Below are positions 1 through 8,827 of a stretch of 64,000 bases of DNA, in pieces. A program made the translations under genes and the position numbers. Under the pieces are notes generated by a model. The model had not been told where the DNA came from, searched no databases, and worked only from the letters and a program-made list of their open reading frames with translations. This stretch comes from CAVVKW01 sp963761705 (GTDB taxonomy: Bacteria; Verrucomicrobiota; Verrucomicrobiia; Chthoniobacterales; JAATET01), in the NCBI GenBank assembly GCA_963761705.1, contig CAVXHK010000001.1, positions 620,001-684,000 of the forward strand, read 5' to 3'. Position 1 is the stretch's first letter. Each line of letters begins with the position of its first letter.

Positions 1-239
1 TTGGATAAGGAGTGCAACTAATGTTCAATAATGCGCCTTCACGGCGTCGAACTTAGGCCGAAAAACCTTCAGTCGTCTCAAGCCTCCCTCTCTCTCATTT
101 CTGTTCCGCGGCTGCTTGGTTTAGCCGCCGGCCGCCGACACCGCGCGGGTGGCTCACAGCGAGGCGTCAGGAGATGCGCGCCGTTGTCCGTCGCGTCGCT
201 TATTCCTCCTGTCGCTGTCCCGCGGAGGCGCTTGGAGCG
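1..239. other. non-coding or decayed left edge
   Basis: I see no supportable gene in this stretch. The open frames here have no recognisable domain composition. It probably holds the decayed 3' continuation of the alpha/beta-hydrolase remnant to its right, since a minus-strand frame near 240-290 reads EPIADGMVEFMETLA, which could be the old C-terminus. Confidence 0.4.
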
Positions 240-766
240 AGCGTCTCCATAAACTCCACCATGCCGTCGGCGATCGGTTCGCTTCAGGGCATGCCACCGC
301 TCAAGACGTCATTGTGCCCGGCACCGTCGCCTCGATTAGGTGCTTGTCAGCGGGGTGGGGCGCCGATTTGCCGATTGCTTCAAAGACCTCCCGGCCTTCG
401 TCGATGGGAAATCGGGCGTCGCGGGTGCCGTGGATCATCAACACCGGGATCGCGATTCCGGGTGCCAGGTCCACCGGCGAAAACTCCCACATCTCGCGGC
501 CGGCAAGTGTTTCGGCATTTTTCAACACCTCCTGCGTGTAAGTGAACCAGAGACATTTCCCCGCCTCGCGATTGACCGATGACGATCCGCGGAGCCGGCA
601 GATCAAAACGCCGCTCGGCCTCCCGGATGACCTTGATCGCATCGGCTCCCTCGAGATCTCCGATGGTGATGATCTCCCCCTCGCTTAGGTCGTGCGCCCG
701 CGCGTCGAACGCGACGGTCGCGAACCTTTCGCGGGTCAATCTCAGCTCGAGCCAATCCTTACAATA
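240..766 (-). pseudogene. alpha/beta-hydrolase remnant, frameshifted
   Basis: Three minus-strand frames each carry a recognisable piece of one alpha/beta-hydrolase. From about 766 to 560 the frame reads a FATVAFDARAH strand and ends in the nucleophile elbow GQSRGG. From about 560 to 330 a second frame carries IPVLMIHGTRDARFPIDEG, the usual acid-residue segment. Near 320 a third frame reads AGHNDV, the likely catalytic histidine. At least two frameshifts separate the pieces, and the 5' end is missing where the nucleotidyltransferase module begins, so the gene cannot give a working enzyme. The family is inferred from the order elbow, acid, histidine; the substrate cannot be judged. Confidence 0.75.
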
Positions 767-821
767 CAGGGTGCGGTATTTGCTGGTGGTGTGGGTAGCG
801 CTGCGGTGGGAGGATGTTTCA

Positions 822-1322
822 ATGAAACTCGCGGGGTTTGAGGCGATCGTGGGGGCGTTGAATGCGGCGGGGGTGCGGTATTTGGTCGTTGGTGGGGTGG
901 CGGTGAATGCGCACGGGTATTCCCGGGTGACGCATGACGTGGATTTGGTGATCCGGCTGGAGCGGGAGGACATTCTGGCGGCGTTCCCGGCGCTGGCGGT
1001 GATTGGGTATTTTCCGGCGGTGCCAGTGACGGCGGAGGACTTTGCGGATCCGGAAACGCGGGAGCGGTGGCGGCGGGAGAAGGGGATGTTGGTGTTGAAG
1101 TTCTGGAGCGACGCGCATCGGGAGACGCCGCTGGATGTTTTTGTGTATGAACCCTTCGATTTTGCGCGGGAGGAGGAACGGGCTTTGAGGGGAGGCGCGG
1201 AGAATTTTCCGGCCCGGTTCGCATCAATTCCGGCGTTGATCGCGATGAAGGAAGTGGCGGGTCGGGACCGGGATCGGACGGATATTGAAATGTTGCGGCA
1301 GATCGCGGAGTTTGGGGAGTGA
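822..1322 (+). CDS. nucleotidyltransferase, AbiEii/DUF6036-like (copy 1)
   Basis: A 166-residue protein with a minimal nucleotidyltransferase fold. Near residues 23-45 it has GGVAVNAHGYSRVTHDVDLV, matching the GG...hDhD signature of NTP-binding transferases in which the aspartates bind metal. The C-terminal part FASIPALIAMKEVAGRDRDR resembles the AbiEii/DUF6036 group, in which a basic helix follows the core. A small gene overlaps its stop, giving a two-gene module. A near full-length paralogue with the same partner lies at 39700-40447, and a 112-bp fragment at 37734. Members of this superfamily include toxins that modify tRNA or proteins, but an actual toxin role here is inference only. The ATG at 822 is chosen because the homology with copy 2 begins there. 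Confidence 0.7.
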   Translation: MKLAGFEAIVGALNAAGVRYLVVGGVAVNAHGYSRVTHDVDLVIRLEREDILAAFPALAVIGYFPAVPVTAEDFADPETRERWRREKGMLVLKFWSDAHRETPLDVFVYEPFDFAREEERALRGGAENFPARFASIPALIAMKEVAGRDRDRTDIEMLRQIAEFGE

Positions 1323-1555
1323 TGAAGGTCGAGACGCGCGATCCGGCTGGCATGGGCTGGGAGCAATGCACGCCGGAGGGTTCCGAGCGAGCGCAGTTGA
1401 AGGTCTGGGCGGCGCTGCCGCTGCGGGCGAAGCTGGAGGCGCTGGAGGAGCTGTGCGATCAGTCGCGGCGGATGATCGCGTGGCGGCGGGAGCGCGGGTT
1501 GCCGTATTTCGATCCGGTGACGGGGGAACTGGTGCGGGGGACGGTGGACGGGTGA
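1322..1555 (+). CDS. small partner protein of nucleotidyltransferase (copy 1)
   Basis: A protein of about 77 residues whose ATG shares a base with the stop codon of the upstream nucleotidyltransferase (TGATG arrangement); a GTG one codon earlier is an alternative start. I do not recognise the family. It has a conserved core GWEQCTPEGSERAQLKVW, a helical middle (LPLRAKLEALEELCDQSRRM) and ends in GLPYFDP.TG. The copy at 40214-40447 is closely similar over its full length and sits in the same overlapping position after its own nucleotidyltransferase, so the two genes move or duplicate as a unit. An antitoxin or specificity role is plausible by analogy with two-gene nucleotidyltransferase modules, but nothing in the sequence proves it. 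Confidence 0.6.
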   Translation: MKVETRDPAGMGWEQCTPEGSERAQLKVWAALPLRAKLEALEELCDQSRRMIAWRRERGLPYFDPVTGELVRGTVDG

Positions 1556-1630
1556 TGAGGGAAATAAGAAATGAGAAATGGTGAATGCGGATTGCGGCCA
1601 TGGGTTTGATTTGTGAGGGATTTGAGTGGC

Positions 1631-2836
1631 ATGAAATTTTCGGAGATCGAGCGGGTGACGTATCGGGGAATGGTGGGGCGGCGGGATTGCGAGCGGTTCT
1701 CCGAGGTGGCGTCGGTGGAACTGGATTCGTTGGTTTTCCGGACGCTGCTTGGTGAGGATCTGCGGGAGACGGAGGTGGCGGAGTTCCCGGAGACGCTGCG
1801 CCTGGTGTCGCGATTGGAGCCCAAGATGGCCGTCGAAGAACTGGTCGTGGAGGGGGCGGACGGCTGCCGGACGTATCGGTGTGAGCGGCGGCAATCGACG
1901 GGGGAGCCGGGGAAGGATTATTCGAACCCGTTGCTGACCGTGTTCCGAGCGGCGCAGAATTGCCCCGGTGCGGCGGTGGCAATGGGGCACGAGTGCGGGG
2001 AGTTGCCGCTGGTGCCGTTTCGGGTTTTTGTCCTGCTGCCGATGCCGTATCCGGAGATCGCGGCGGCGCTGGATGAGCTGGGTGAGGAGAAATCGCTGGG
2101 GCCGTGGGTGCTGAAGACGCTGGAGTGGACGGCTGAGAACTCGTGGTTGGCGGCGGATTTGCCGTTTCCGGAGAATTGGCTGCCGATCTTCGCGATGCAA
2201 TTGGCCGGATACTGGCGGCTTCGCGAGGCTCACGGGTCGCTGGTCGCGATCCTGCGGGCTTCGGAGCGGGAGCTGGACGGGGTGCTCGGGGATATGCTCA
2301 CCGAGGGGTATCCGGATCTGCTGGCGCTCACGGCGGACGGGCCGGAACGTTTGAAGGCGATCGTGGAGGATCGGGAATGTGACGATTTCGCCCGATCAAC
2401 GGCGCTAAGGGCGGTGGTGAAACTGACGGACCTCGGGGTGCTGCCGCGCCGCGAGGTGACGGGCTGGCTCGGCGGCCTGGTCCGGCGGCTGGTGGAGGAG
2501 CCGGAGCCGGACTCTCATCTACAGACTTCCATCGCGTTCGTCATGGTGGAACACGCGATGGGCGAATTGACCGCGGAGTGGAATTTGCTCTTCGATCAGG
2601 GCGATCTCGAGCCGATGAGCGTCCAGCACGATGATTTGGCGGAGGCGCTGGAGTCGGGGCGGACGCCGCAGTTGGCGGTTCCGATGGGAAGGGTGTCGGA
2701 TGGACTTCTGTACTTTCTGAAACAGGCGTTTTCTCCGCGGGAGCCGGTGAGGCGGGCGGCCGGAACGGGGCGCAATGATCCTTGTCCCTGCGGGAGCGGG
2801 AAGAAGTTTAAGAAGTGCTGTGGGAAACCGGGGTGA
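1631..2836 (+). CDS. DUF1186 protein with C-terminal SEC-C zinc motif
   Basis: A protein of about 401 residues. The first two thirds are alpha-helical and resemble DUF1186 (for example YPEIAAALDELGEE and WLPIFAMQLAGYW segments), a family of unknown role. The last 20 or so residues read GRNDPCPCGSGKKFKKCCG, a textbook SEC-C motif that binds zinc, as found at the SecA C-terminus and on many unrelated proteins. The ATG at 1631 follows a GAGGGA about 11 nt upstream; a GTG at 1613 is an alternative start. It converges with the minus-strand gene at 2852-3892, leaving only 15 bases between the two stops. The cellular role is unknown. Confidence 0.75.
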   Translation: MKFSEIERVTYRGMVGRRDCERFSEVASVELDSLVFRTLLGEDLRETEVAEFPETLRLVSRLEPKMAVEELVVEGADGCRTYRCERRQSTGEPGKDYSNPLLTVFRAAQNCPGAAVAMGHECGELPLVPFRVFVLLPMPYPEIAAALDELGEEKSLGPWVLKTLEWTAENSWLAADLPFPENWLPIFAMQLAGYWRLREAHGSLVAILRASERELDGVLGDMLTEGYPDLLALTADGPERLKAIVEDRECDDFARSTALRAVVKLTDLGVLPRREVTGWLGGLVRRLVEEPEPDSHLQTSIAFVMVEHAMGELTAEWNLLFDQGDLEPMSVQHDDLAEALESGRTPQLAVPMGRVSDGLLYFLKQAFSPREPVRRAAGTGRNDPCPCGSGKKFKKCCGKPG

Positions 2837-2851
2837 GTCTGCGGTGATGGG

Positions 2852-3892
2852 TCAGTCGGGAGCGCCCAGGCCGACGCCGACGCCGGGGTTGTCGGCGGCG
2901 GAGACTGACGCGACGCGCAGTGCAATCTCGTCGTCATCGTGGAAATCGATCTCGATTCGGCAAATGATCCGATCCTCCTCCGGAAACAAGGTGCTTGCTC
3001 GGACCACGAGGGACGCGAAATCCGCCAGGATGCCGGGACCTTCAAGGATGCCTCTGAGTTGCTGAAGGTTCTTTGGCTGTAGGTCCGGCGGAATCGTCGC
3101 GAAATTCCAAGCCAGAGCGGCGAGTTGCAGAATGGCTCGCCGGGACTCGTTGTCGGGCGCTTCGTCGGTGAGAGGCTTGGCGACGAGCGCGAGGCGATCG
3201 GAGAGCGCGGGGCGATTTCGTGGCGCGATTTGCGTCAGGACATTGGGGCGCTCAGCCGTCACCCGCCGTGCCATGGCTTCGAGGTCGCTCTGCATGCGAT
3301 CAAATCTGGCAGCTGAGTACACCTTTGGGTCGGACTCGACGGGGTCGAAGCCTTCGGCATCATCGTCGAATTCCTCCATCTCGGTGATGCTCACGCTGGA
3401 CTCGAAGCCAAAGTTTCCCGGTCCGCAGTGGCTTTCGAGCGCGCGCCGGATGGCGGCGCACCGCGTCGACGTGTCGTTGGGACCAGCGATGAAAAGCGAA
3501 CGGCCCTCGTGACCAAAGACAAATTGTTCATTGCATTCCTCCGTGGAGATCCCGCCGAAGACCCGGCTCGCCTTTTTGTAGTCGGCACCGGGAGCGAGAC
3601 CGTGGGCGCGGGCGTAAGCGACGGCGTCCTCGACGAGCTTGCGCCCGGCGGCGGGGGTCAGGGTGATTCTCTCCCGGGAACCAAATAATGGCTCGAGAAG
3701 CTCGTCCACGAACTCGGTGCGGTCGTCGAACCGCTCGAATCCGGCGTCCTTGGCACCGAGACAAAACACGTCGACGAGGAAAAATCCGGCTTCGACGCGA
3801 CCGTCCGCCTTGTAGCGGCTGATCACGACGTAACCAATGCCCGACTCGAAGAGGTCGGCGGAGCGGAAGGCTTCGGGAGTTGCTTTGGGCAT
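2852..3892 (-). CDS. conserved uncharacterised protein
   Basis: A 346-residue soluble protein with no signal peptide or membrane segment. The first part has the pattern SGIGYVVISRYKADGRVEAG followed by FFLVDVFCLGAKDAGF, a compact alpha/beta domain I have seen in hypothetical proteins but cannot name. A middle segment (ECNEQFVFGHEGRSLFIAGP) and an acidic stretch (EMEEFDDDAEGFDPVESDP) follow, then a helical C-terminal half. It is convergent with the DUF1186/SEC-C gene. Codon use and base composition look like those of its neighbours. I make no functional assignment; only the coding call is confident. Confidence 0.65.
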   Translation of the reverse strand: MPKATPEAFRSADLFESGIGYVVISRYKADGRVEAGFFLVDVFCLGAKDAGFERFDDRTEFVDELLEPLFGSRERITLTPAAGRKLVEDAVAYARAHGLAPGADYKKASRVFGGISTEECNEQFVFGHEGRSLFIAGPNDTSTRCAAIRRALESHCGPGNFGFESSVSITEMEEFDDDAEGFDPVESDPKVYSAARFDRMQSDLEAMARRVTAERPNVLTQIAPRNRPALSDRLALVAKPLTDEAPDNESRRAILQLAALAWNFATIPPDLQPKNLQQLRGILEGPGILADFASLVVRASTLFPEEDRIICRIEIDFHDDDEIALRVASVSAADNPGVGVGLGAPD

Positions 3893-4092
3893 GGCAATTC
3901 TCTGACGAAGTTCGGCGGGTTACGGCAAGGTTTATCCGGAGACACCAACCGCTCGAGTGCGAATACGATTTTGAACAAAAGGAAGCAAAGGGGTGAAGTG
4001 CGGGCGTGCCGATAGCTGCGTTACGGAAAAATTGGAATAGACGAACTTTGACGCCCGCCGGGACGAGTCCTCTCGGGAGGTCACTCGGCCCG

Positions 4093-4413
4093 CTAAGCGG
4101 GTGGAGTCGCGCGAGGCTTCCGGCGGGTGCGGCCCGTCTTCCAATCGTGGCGCGGGATGTAGCCGATGGCCGCGAGGAGTCCCGCCATGCCGGGCTCGTC
4201 CTCTTGCACCCGGTCGGTGTTGATGAGCGCCCGGTGCATCCTGGCGGTCGCCCGATCCGCAGCGGCCCGCTTCGCGATGAGGCCCCGCCGCTCCGTATCC
4301 AGTCGCTGGATCTGCTCGCGAACCCGCTGGCTCTCGGCCGCTACGGCCTCGAAGTCCTCGATCCGACGACCGTTGCTGAAGGGTTTCCCCTGCAGAAGCG
4401 TGCGCTACGCCAT
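4093..4413 (-). pseudogene. small hypothetical ORF with in-frame TAG near start
   Basis: A minus-strand frame from ATG at 4413 reads M-A-stop-R-T-L-L-Q-G-K-P-F and then stays open to a TAG at 4093-4095. The downstream part looks like real protein: RRIEDFEAVAAESQRVREQ, a basic helical middle (TERRGLIAKRAAADRATARM) and the end YIPRHDWKTGRTRRKP. The amber codon at position 3 means the gene is broken, starts at an unrecognised downstream codon, or contains a sequencing error. It lies just outside the decayed IS630 element. I do not recognise a family. Confidence 0.4.
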
Positions 4414-4475
4414 GAGGAATCGCTCCGCTTTGGCCGATACCAACGTCTGGGATTAACTGGTATAAAGGGTCTTGA

Positions 4476-5400
4476 TCAGGCGTTTGCTTGACGCAGCAGC
4501 CAGCCGTCACCGACGAGCGAGAAGATGCGTGAAGGATCGCTCCAAGACTGGCGCAGCCACTTGGTAGCGGCGTCGAGAAGGTGGTCGAGATGGAGTCACT
4601 TGCGATTACACAGGCCATCGCGGAGCTGATCCCAGAGCCGCTCGACGGGATTGAGTTCTGGACTATAAGGGGGTTGTCGCACGACAACCACGTTATCGGG
4701 GATGCGAGCATCGCCAGCCTGGGGATGAAAACCCGCTCCGTCCCAGATCACGATATGAATGGCACCGGGATCGCGGTTACTGATTTGGGCTAAAAAGTCG
4801 GCGCTGACATCGCAGTCCGCTTTGTTGGTATAGAAGAACTCCCCAGCCCCCGCCGCCGACTTGAAGGGCTCCCCAAATATATTGCCAGTCGTAGCGGATC
4901 GAACTGTCTTTGGTCGCTCGCGCACCGCGACTAACCCACGCTCGCCGGTGAGTCGGTTGGAGACCAAAGCGGGCTTCATCCGCTATCCAGATCCTCAGAG
5001 GGCGTTTTCTATCCTGTGGTGCTATCTGTTGGCGCATCGCCCGTAAAAGCTTCCGCGCGAGCTGGGTGCGAAACTCAAAACGGGCGCTCTCACTCCTTTT
5101 GGGATGGCGAGGCCGCACCACTTTGAGCCTCCCTCCCACTTTTCCCAACCAATACCTCACTCGCCCAACGCTGGCTTCAATCCCAAAGCGTTCTTTGAGC
5201 CACTGACGGGCGTCTTCGCCACGCCGAAAACTTTCCTTGGCTACCTTCTTACGAAGTTCCTTCTCGGCTCGCGCGTGCAAGCGACTCCGGGGTCCCGGCG
5301 CTTGGCCCTCCCGAGCGCAGAGCTTCTCAATTCCGGCGAAATACGCGCCAAGAATCGCGGGAGGTTGCGGCGATTCAGCGTCCCTGATGTTCGAATCAGG
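4476..5400 (-). mobile_element. decayed IS630-family transposase
   Basis: The minus strand encodes an IS630/Tc1-type transposase in two frames. The first (about 5400-4870) covers the helix-turn-helix part, with WLKERFGIEASVGRVRYWLG, and the first acidic motif WIADEARFGLQP. The second (about 4890-4600) carries the second and third catalytic acids in VIWDGAGFH and PPYSPELNPVERLWDQLRD. After LCNRK a TGA interrupts the frame, yet homologous C-terminal sequence (SWSDPSRIFSLVGDGWLLRQANA, split here as SWSDPSRIFS and GDGWLL) continues to 4476. So there is at least one frameshift plus one premature stop, and the element is inactive. Terminal inverted repeats were not resolved by eye. Its 5' end abuts the YihY gene. 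Confidence 0.8.
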
Positions 5401-5472
5401 GCCGAGCCTGAGTCGCGTTCTCCGACCGTCGAGGCGTCCATTGCGCGTCGCAGTGGCGAACAGAAACAACTT

Positions 5473-6435
5473 ATGAGCGATCCAGAGACGAAGGCGGCCA
5501 TTGGCCGCGACGCGGCGAAACCCGCTGAGATCCCAGCGAAGGGCTGGTGGCAGGTGCTGCTGCGCACGAAGGCCGAGATCAAGAACGACAACTTGTCGGT
5601 GATCGCAGCCGGGGTGGCGTTCTACGCGTTTCTGAGCATCCCGGCGGTCCTGACCGCTACGGTGGCGCTCTGGGGTTTGGTCTCCGACCCGGCCGGGATT
5701 CAGGCGCAGATCGGCGAACTCGCCGGCGTCCTGCCCGGCCAGGTGCAGGACATTCTCGTCGATCAACTCACCGCGATCTCGGAAAACTCCGATAGCGCGC
5801 TGGGATGGACCGTGTTCTTGAGCATCGGTTTTGCTCTGTGGAGTGCGTCGAAGGGAACGAAATCGGCGATCGTCGCAATGAACGTCGCTTACGAAGAGGA
5901 AGAGCAGCGGGGTTTCGTCAAGCTGACCGCCACGACGTTGGCGCTCACGCTGGGGGCGGTACTCACGGTGATTGTCGCGCTGTTCTGCGTGGCCGGGATT
6001 CCGGCCTTGGTGGGGAGTCTGAGTCTGCCCGGGTGGATCGAGACAACCGCCGGGATCGCGCGTTGGCCGCTTCTCGCCGGGGTGTCGCTGCTGGCGCTCG
6101 CGATCCTGTATCGCGTGGCCCCGTGCCGGAATTCGCCCAAGTGGCGCTGGACGACGCCGGGTTCCCTCATTGCGACGCTCCTGTGGCTGGGCGCGTCCGC
6201 CGGGTTCTCGTGGTATGTTTCGAGTTCAGCGAAATACAACGAGACTTACGGCTCGCTGGGTGGCGTCGTCGTGCTGCTCATGTGGCTTTACCTCAGCGCG
6301 TTCATCATTTTGCTCGGCGGTGAATTGAACTCCGAGCTGGAGCACCAGACGGTCGTCGACACGACGGTCGGGCCGCCCGAGCCGCTGGGCGAGCGGGATG
6401 CGCAAATGGCCGACACGGTCGCTCCAAAGGACTGA
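5473..6435 (+). CDS. YihY/virulence factor BrkB family membrane protein (copy 1)
   Basis: A 320-residue inner-membrane protein of the YihY/BrkB (formerly 'RNase BN') family. It begins with a soluble segment (GWWQVLLRTKAEIKNDN), followed by about six hydrophobic spans including VIAAGVAFYAFLSIPAVLTA, LTLGAVLTVIVALFCVAGIP and GGVVVLLMWLYLSAFIILLG. The motif YNETYGSLGGVVVLLMWLY is characteristic. The ATG at 5473 is chosen because the frame upstream of it is only the antisense of the IS630 relic. A close paralogue lies at 14501-15484. The molecular function of YihY proteins is not established. The next gene, DUF2383, is in the same direction. Confidence 0.85.
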   Translation: MSDPETKAAIGRDAAKPAEIPAKGWWQVLLRTKAEIKNDNLSVIAAGVAFYAFLSIPAVLTATVALWGLVSDPAGIQAQIGELAGVLPGQVQDILVDQLTAISENSDSALGWTVFLSIGFALWSASKGTKSAIVAMNVAYEEEEQRGFVKLTATTLALTLGAVLTVIVALFCVAGIPALVGSLSLPGWIETTAGIARWPLLAGVSLLALAILYRVAPCRNSPKWRWTTPGSLIATLLWLGASAGFSWYVSSSAKYNETYGSLGGVVVLLMWLYLSAFIILLGGELNSELEHQTVVDTTVGPPEPLGERDAQMADTVAPKD

Positions 6436-6645
6436 GGCGGAGGTCCCGACTTTTGTTGCCGGGTTGCCCGCGTGGACCAAGCGGGGGGGCGGCACGGCTT
6501 GGGCCTCCGCGCCCAAGCGCGATCCGTGGCGCGAACGCGTGCCTCGCGACGAGGTTGTCCCGCGGATGGCGAAGAATTGCCAACAATCGCCGCCATCCCT
6601 CTGCCGAGACATCCACCGCGCTCGCGATTCGCGATCTTACGTGCC

Positions 6646-7086
6646 ATGACAAATACCAACGACCACTGCATCGACTATTGTAACAAACTGCTGCGCGGCG
6701 AGCGCTCCGCCGTCGAGACCTACGACCAGGCCATTGAAAAATACGCGGACGACCCGGCGCTTCAGGATCTGCGACGAATCCGGGCGGAACACGTCTGGGC
6801 AGTCGGTTCGCTGGAAGAGAACGTTCGCTCGATGGGGGGCGTCCCGGAAGAGGGATCCGGCGCGTGGGGGACGTTTGCGACGATGGTCCAGGGTGCCGCG
6901 AATCTCCTCGGCGACGATTCCGCGGTGGCCGCGCTGACCACAGGCGAGAAGAACGGCAAGAAAGACTACGAAAACGGACTCGAGGACGACGACATCATGC
7001 CCGAGTGCAAGGTGCTCTACCGGGCGGAACTCGCGAAGATCAACGAGCACATCGCGACCCTCGACGCCCTACAAGAGGTTATCTGA
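6646..7086 (+). CDS. DUF2383 / PA2169-family four-helix-bundle protein (copy 1)
   Basis: A 146-residue soluble protein of the DUF2383 or 'PA2169 family four-helix-bundle' type. Visible features are the ferritin-like helical pattern CIDYCNKLLRGERSAVETYD, EKYADDPALQDLRRIRAEH and the conserved centre GAWGTFATMVQGAANLLGDD. The exact function is unknown; relatives are found among stress-induced genes and share four-helix topology with ferritin-like proteins. A paralogue with the same helical core lies at 18813-19253 and likewise sits just before a convergent GT2-methyltransferase-PIG-L set. There is a 210-nt leader between the YihY stop and this ATG. Confidence 0.85.
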   Translation: MTNTNDHCIDYCNKLLRGERSAVETYDQAIEKYADDPALQDLRRIRAEHVWAVGSLEENVRSMGGVPEEGSGAWGTFATMVQGAANLLGDDSAVAALTTGEKNGKKDYENGLEDDDIMPECKVLYRAELAKINEHIATLDALQEVI

Positions 7087-7140
7087 GGTTCCGGCGGAAC
7101 GACGCCACCCGGAGCGCGGGACGGCTGGGTCGCTCCCCCC

Positions 7141-7803
7141 TCACACCCTGGGTGCCGCGGCCAAGAGGCCGAGGTGACCGGCGAAGCCGCCCGGTGCCCG
7201 GTTTTCGCGGCGGGCGCTGGTCGTGACGCACGGCGTGGCGACCCAGGCGATGCGGGCGCCGAGGATTTCGAGCGCGTTGACGAGCGTGACGTCCTCGTGG
7301 ACGGGCAGCGGACAGAATCCTCCGGCGGCCTGGTAGGTCGCGGCGCGGATGCCCAGATTGGCCCCGTGGATGTGCCGGTGACCGTCGGCGGCGACGTAAC
7401 CGGCGTTGAACAGGGCGCTGCTGTCGACCGGGCGGTCGCTCCAGTCTTCGACCGTGATGATTCCGCAGACGACGTCGGCTTCGTGCGCGAGTTGGCGGCT
7501 GATCCAATCCTTTGGGACGGTCGAATCCGCATCCGTGAAGGCCAACCAGCGCGCTCCGGCGCGCAACGCCGCGGCGGCACCGAGGGCCCGGGCGTGGCCG
7601 ACGTTGCGGGCGTCGCAGACGATGGTCTCGACGCGAAACCGTTCGGCGATGGCGGCGGAGGCGTCGGTGCAGGCGTCGAGGACGACAAAAGTTCGGACCC
7701 GTTCTCCTTCGAGACTGGGGTCAAAACTCGCGCGGGCGACGGATTTGAGGCAGGCCGCCAGCAGATCCGCTTCGTTGTGAGCGGGGATGATGACGGCGAT
7801 CAT
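7141..7803 (-). CDS. family 2 glycosyltransferase (copy 1)
   Basis: A 220-residue GT-A fold glycosyltransferase. It opens with the canonical IAVIIPAHNEADLLAACLKS, then FVVLDACTDAS, the DxD metal-binding motif in AFTDADSTVP and the acceptor-side HEDVTLVNALE. No membrane anchor is seen. Its ATG overlaps the stop of the methyltransferase upstream (ATGA), so the two are translationally coupled. The paralogue at 19342-20007 is closely similar and has the same neighbours. It probably adds a sugar to a small lipid or envelope metabolite; donor and acceptor cannot be read from sequence. Confidence 0.85.
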   Translation of the reverse strand: MIAVIIPAHNEADLLAACLKSVARASFDPSLEGERVRTFVVLDACTDASAAIAERFRVETIVCDARNVGHARALGAAAALRAGARWLAFTDADSTVPKDWISRQLAHEADVVCGIITVEDWSDRPVDSSALFNAGYVAADGHRHIHGANLGIRAATYQAAGGFCPLPVHEDVTLVNALEILGARIAWVATPCVTTSARRENRAPGGFAGHLGLLAAAPRV

Positions 7804-8399
7804 CGGAGGCCCTCCCGTTCGGCGGCGGTGCTGGGATCGACGGTCCAGACGTCGATGCGGAAATCGGGTTCCTCGTGGGTGGCGGCGAGCGTCCACGGAA
7901 GGGTTCGCGCGAGGGACGAGTGAATCTCGTCGCCGGCGAGGTCGCCGCATTCGACGGGATGACGCCAGTGGCACGCGACGAACGTGCCCGCGGCGGTGAG
8001 CGACGTGGCGAGATTCGGCAGCAGCGCCGCGAATTCGCGTCGACTCAGGAAGTAGGCGAATTCGCTCATGACGATCAGGTCGAACGAGTTGGTCGGCCAC
8101 TGCGCGGGCAGCCAGAGTTGGGCGACGCGGACGTGGCCGAGTCCCGCGAGTCGGCGTCGGGCGAGTTCGGCGGCGCGTTCGTTGCCGTCCGAGGCCAGCA
8201 GACGGTCGCAGCGGGGGGCAAGGGCCGCGGCGAGTTCGCCGTTCGAGCAACCCATTTCCCAGGCGGAGCCGAAGGATTCGCGGGGGAGGGCGGCGAGGAG
8301 GAGGGCGCGTTTGCGGCGCTCGTACCAACGAGTTCGGAAGCCCCACGGGTCGTCGGACGTCGCGTAGAGGTCGGCGAGGTTGGCGGCGACGGTCGTCAT
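7800..8399 (-). CDS. NodS-like SAM-dependent methyltransferase (copy 1)
   Basis: A 199-residue class I methyltransferase resembling the NodS family. N-terminal DPWGFRTRWYERRKRALLLA is followed by motif I AWEMGCSNGELAAALAP, the acidic LLASDGNE that would hold the SAM ribose, and FDLIVMSEFAYFLSRREF as motif IV region. It overlaps its upstream neighbour (the truncated PIG-L) by 4 nt and its downstream GT2 gene by 4 nt. In several proteobacteria this methyltransferase is fused or adjacent to a PIG-L deacetylase, so the substrate is probably a deacetylated amino sugar or similar small molecule; that is inference. Confidence 0.8.
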   Translation of the reverse strand: MTTVAANLADLYATSDDPWGFRTRWYERRKRALLLAALPRESFGSAWEMGCSNGELAAALAPRCDRLLASDGNERAAELARRRLAGLGHVRVAQLWLPAQWPTNSFDLIVMSEFAYFLSRREFAALLPNLATSLTAAGTFVACHWRHPVECGDLAGDEIHSSLARTLPWTLAATHEEPDFRIDVWTVDPSTAAEREGLR

Positions 8400-8827
8400 C
8401 GGAAAAACACTTCCCAGAGCCGGTCGAAGCGGCGGACCACGTGCGGCGGGAGGATGGGCGGGCGTCCGTAGCGCGAGGTGAGCTGACTTTCGAAAGCCTG
8501 GATCGCCTGGCGCTTGGCGGCGCGGGCTGCGTCGTCGAGCCAGACCTTGACGGCGCGGTCCCACGGTATGGCGTGCCCGTTTGGCTCCGACCAGTGCCAG
8601 CCCCAGATCGGCATTTCGATCGGAGCGGCGGCTTGCGTTCTTTGGGCGGCGCCCGAGACGGCGCGGGCGGTGGCTTCGTGGTCGGGGTGGCCGTCGAACG
8701 CCCACGGCGTGAAGATGACATCGGTGGGGCGGAGGAGCGTGGCGATCTCGTGGGCGAGCTGATCCTCGGCGTCGGCGAGGCCGCCGTCGGCGAAATGAAG
8801 CCGGTGGGTTTCGCTTTGAACGGCCAA
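8396..8827 (-). pseudogene. PIG-L deacetylase, N-terminally truncated (copy 1)
   Basis: A 143-codon frame matching the C-terminal two thirds of the intact PIG-L protein at 20600-21331, from LHFADGGLADAEDQLAHE onward through FTPWAFDGHPDHEATARA and PIWGWHWSEPNGHA. The N-terminal half, which in the intact copy holds the zinc-binding PHPDDE motif, is absent, and upstream DNA shows no recognisable homology in any frame. Without that motif no deacetylase activity is expected, although the third ligand histidine (GHPDHE) is kept. The frame is still open and still coupled to the methyltransferase gene, so it may be a recent deletion. Confidence 0.75.

Noticed and set aside
380..2233. A 617-codon minus-strand frame
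   Set aside because: It is the antisense of the nucleotidyltransferase and DUF1186 genes, with Arg/Pro/His-rich composition typical of GC-rich shadow frames; only its last part matches the hydrolase relic.
5104..5472. Longer N-terminus for the first YihY gene
   Set aside because: This part is antisense to the IS630 relic and has no match in the second YihY copy.
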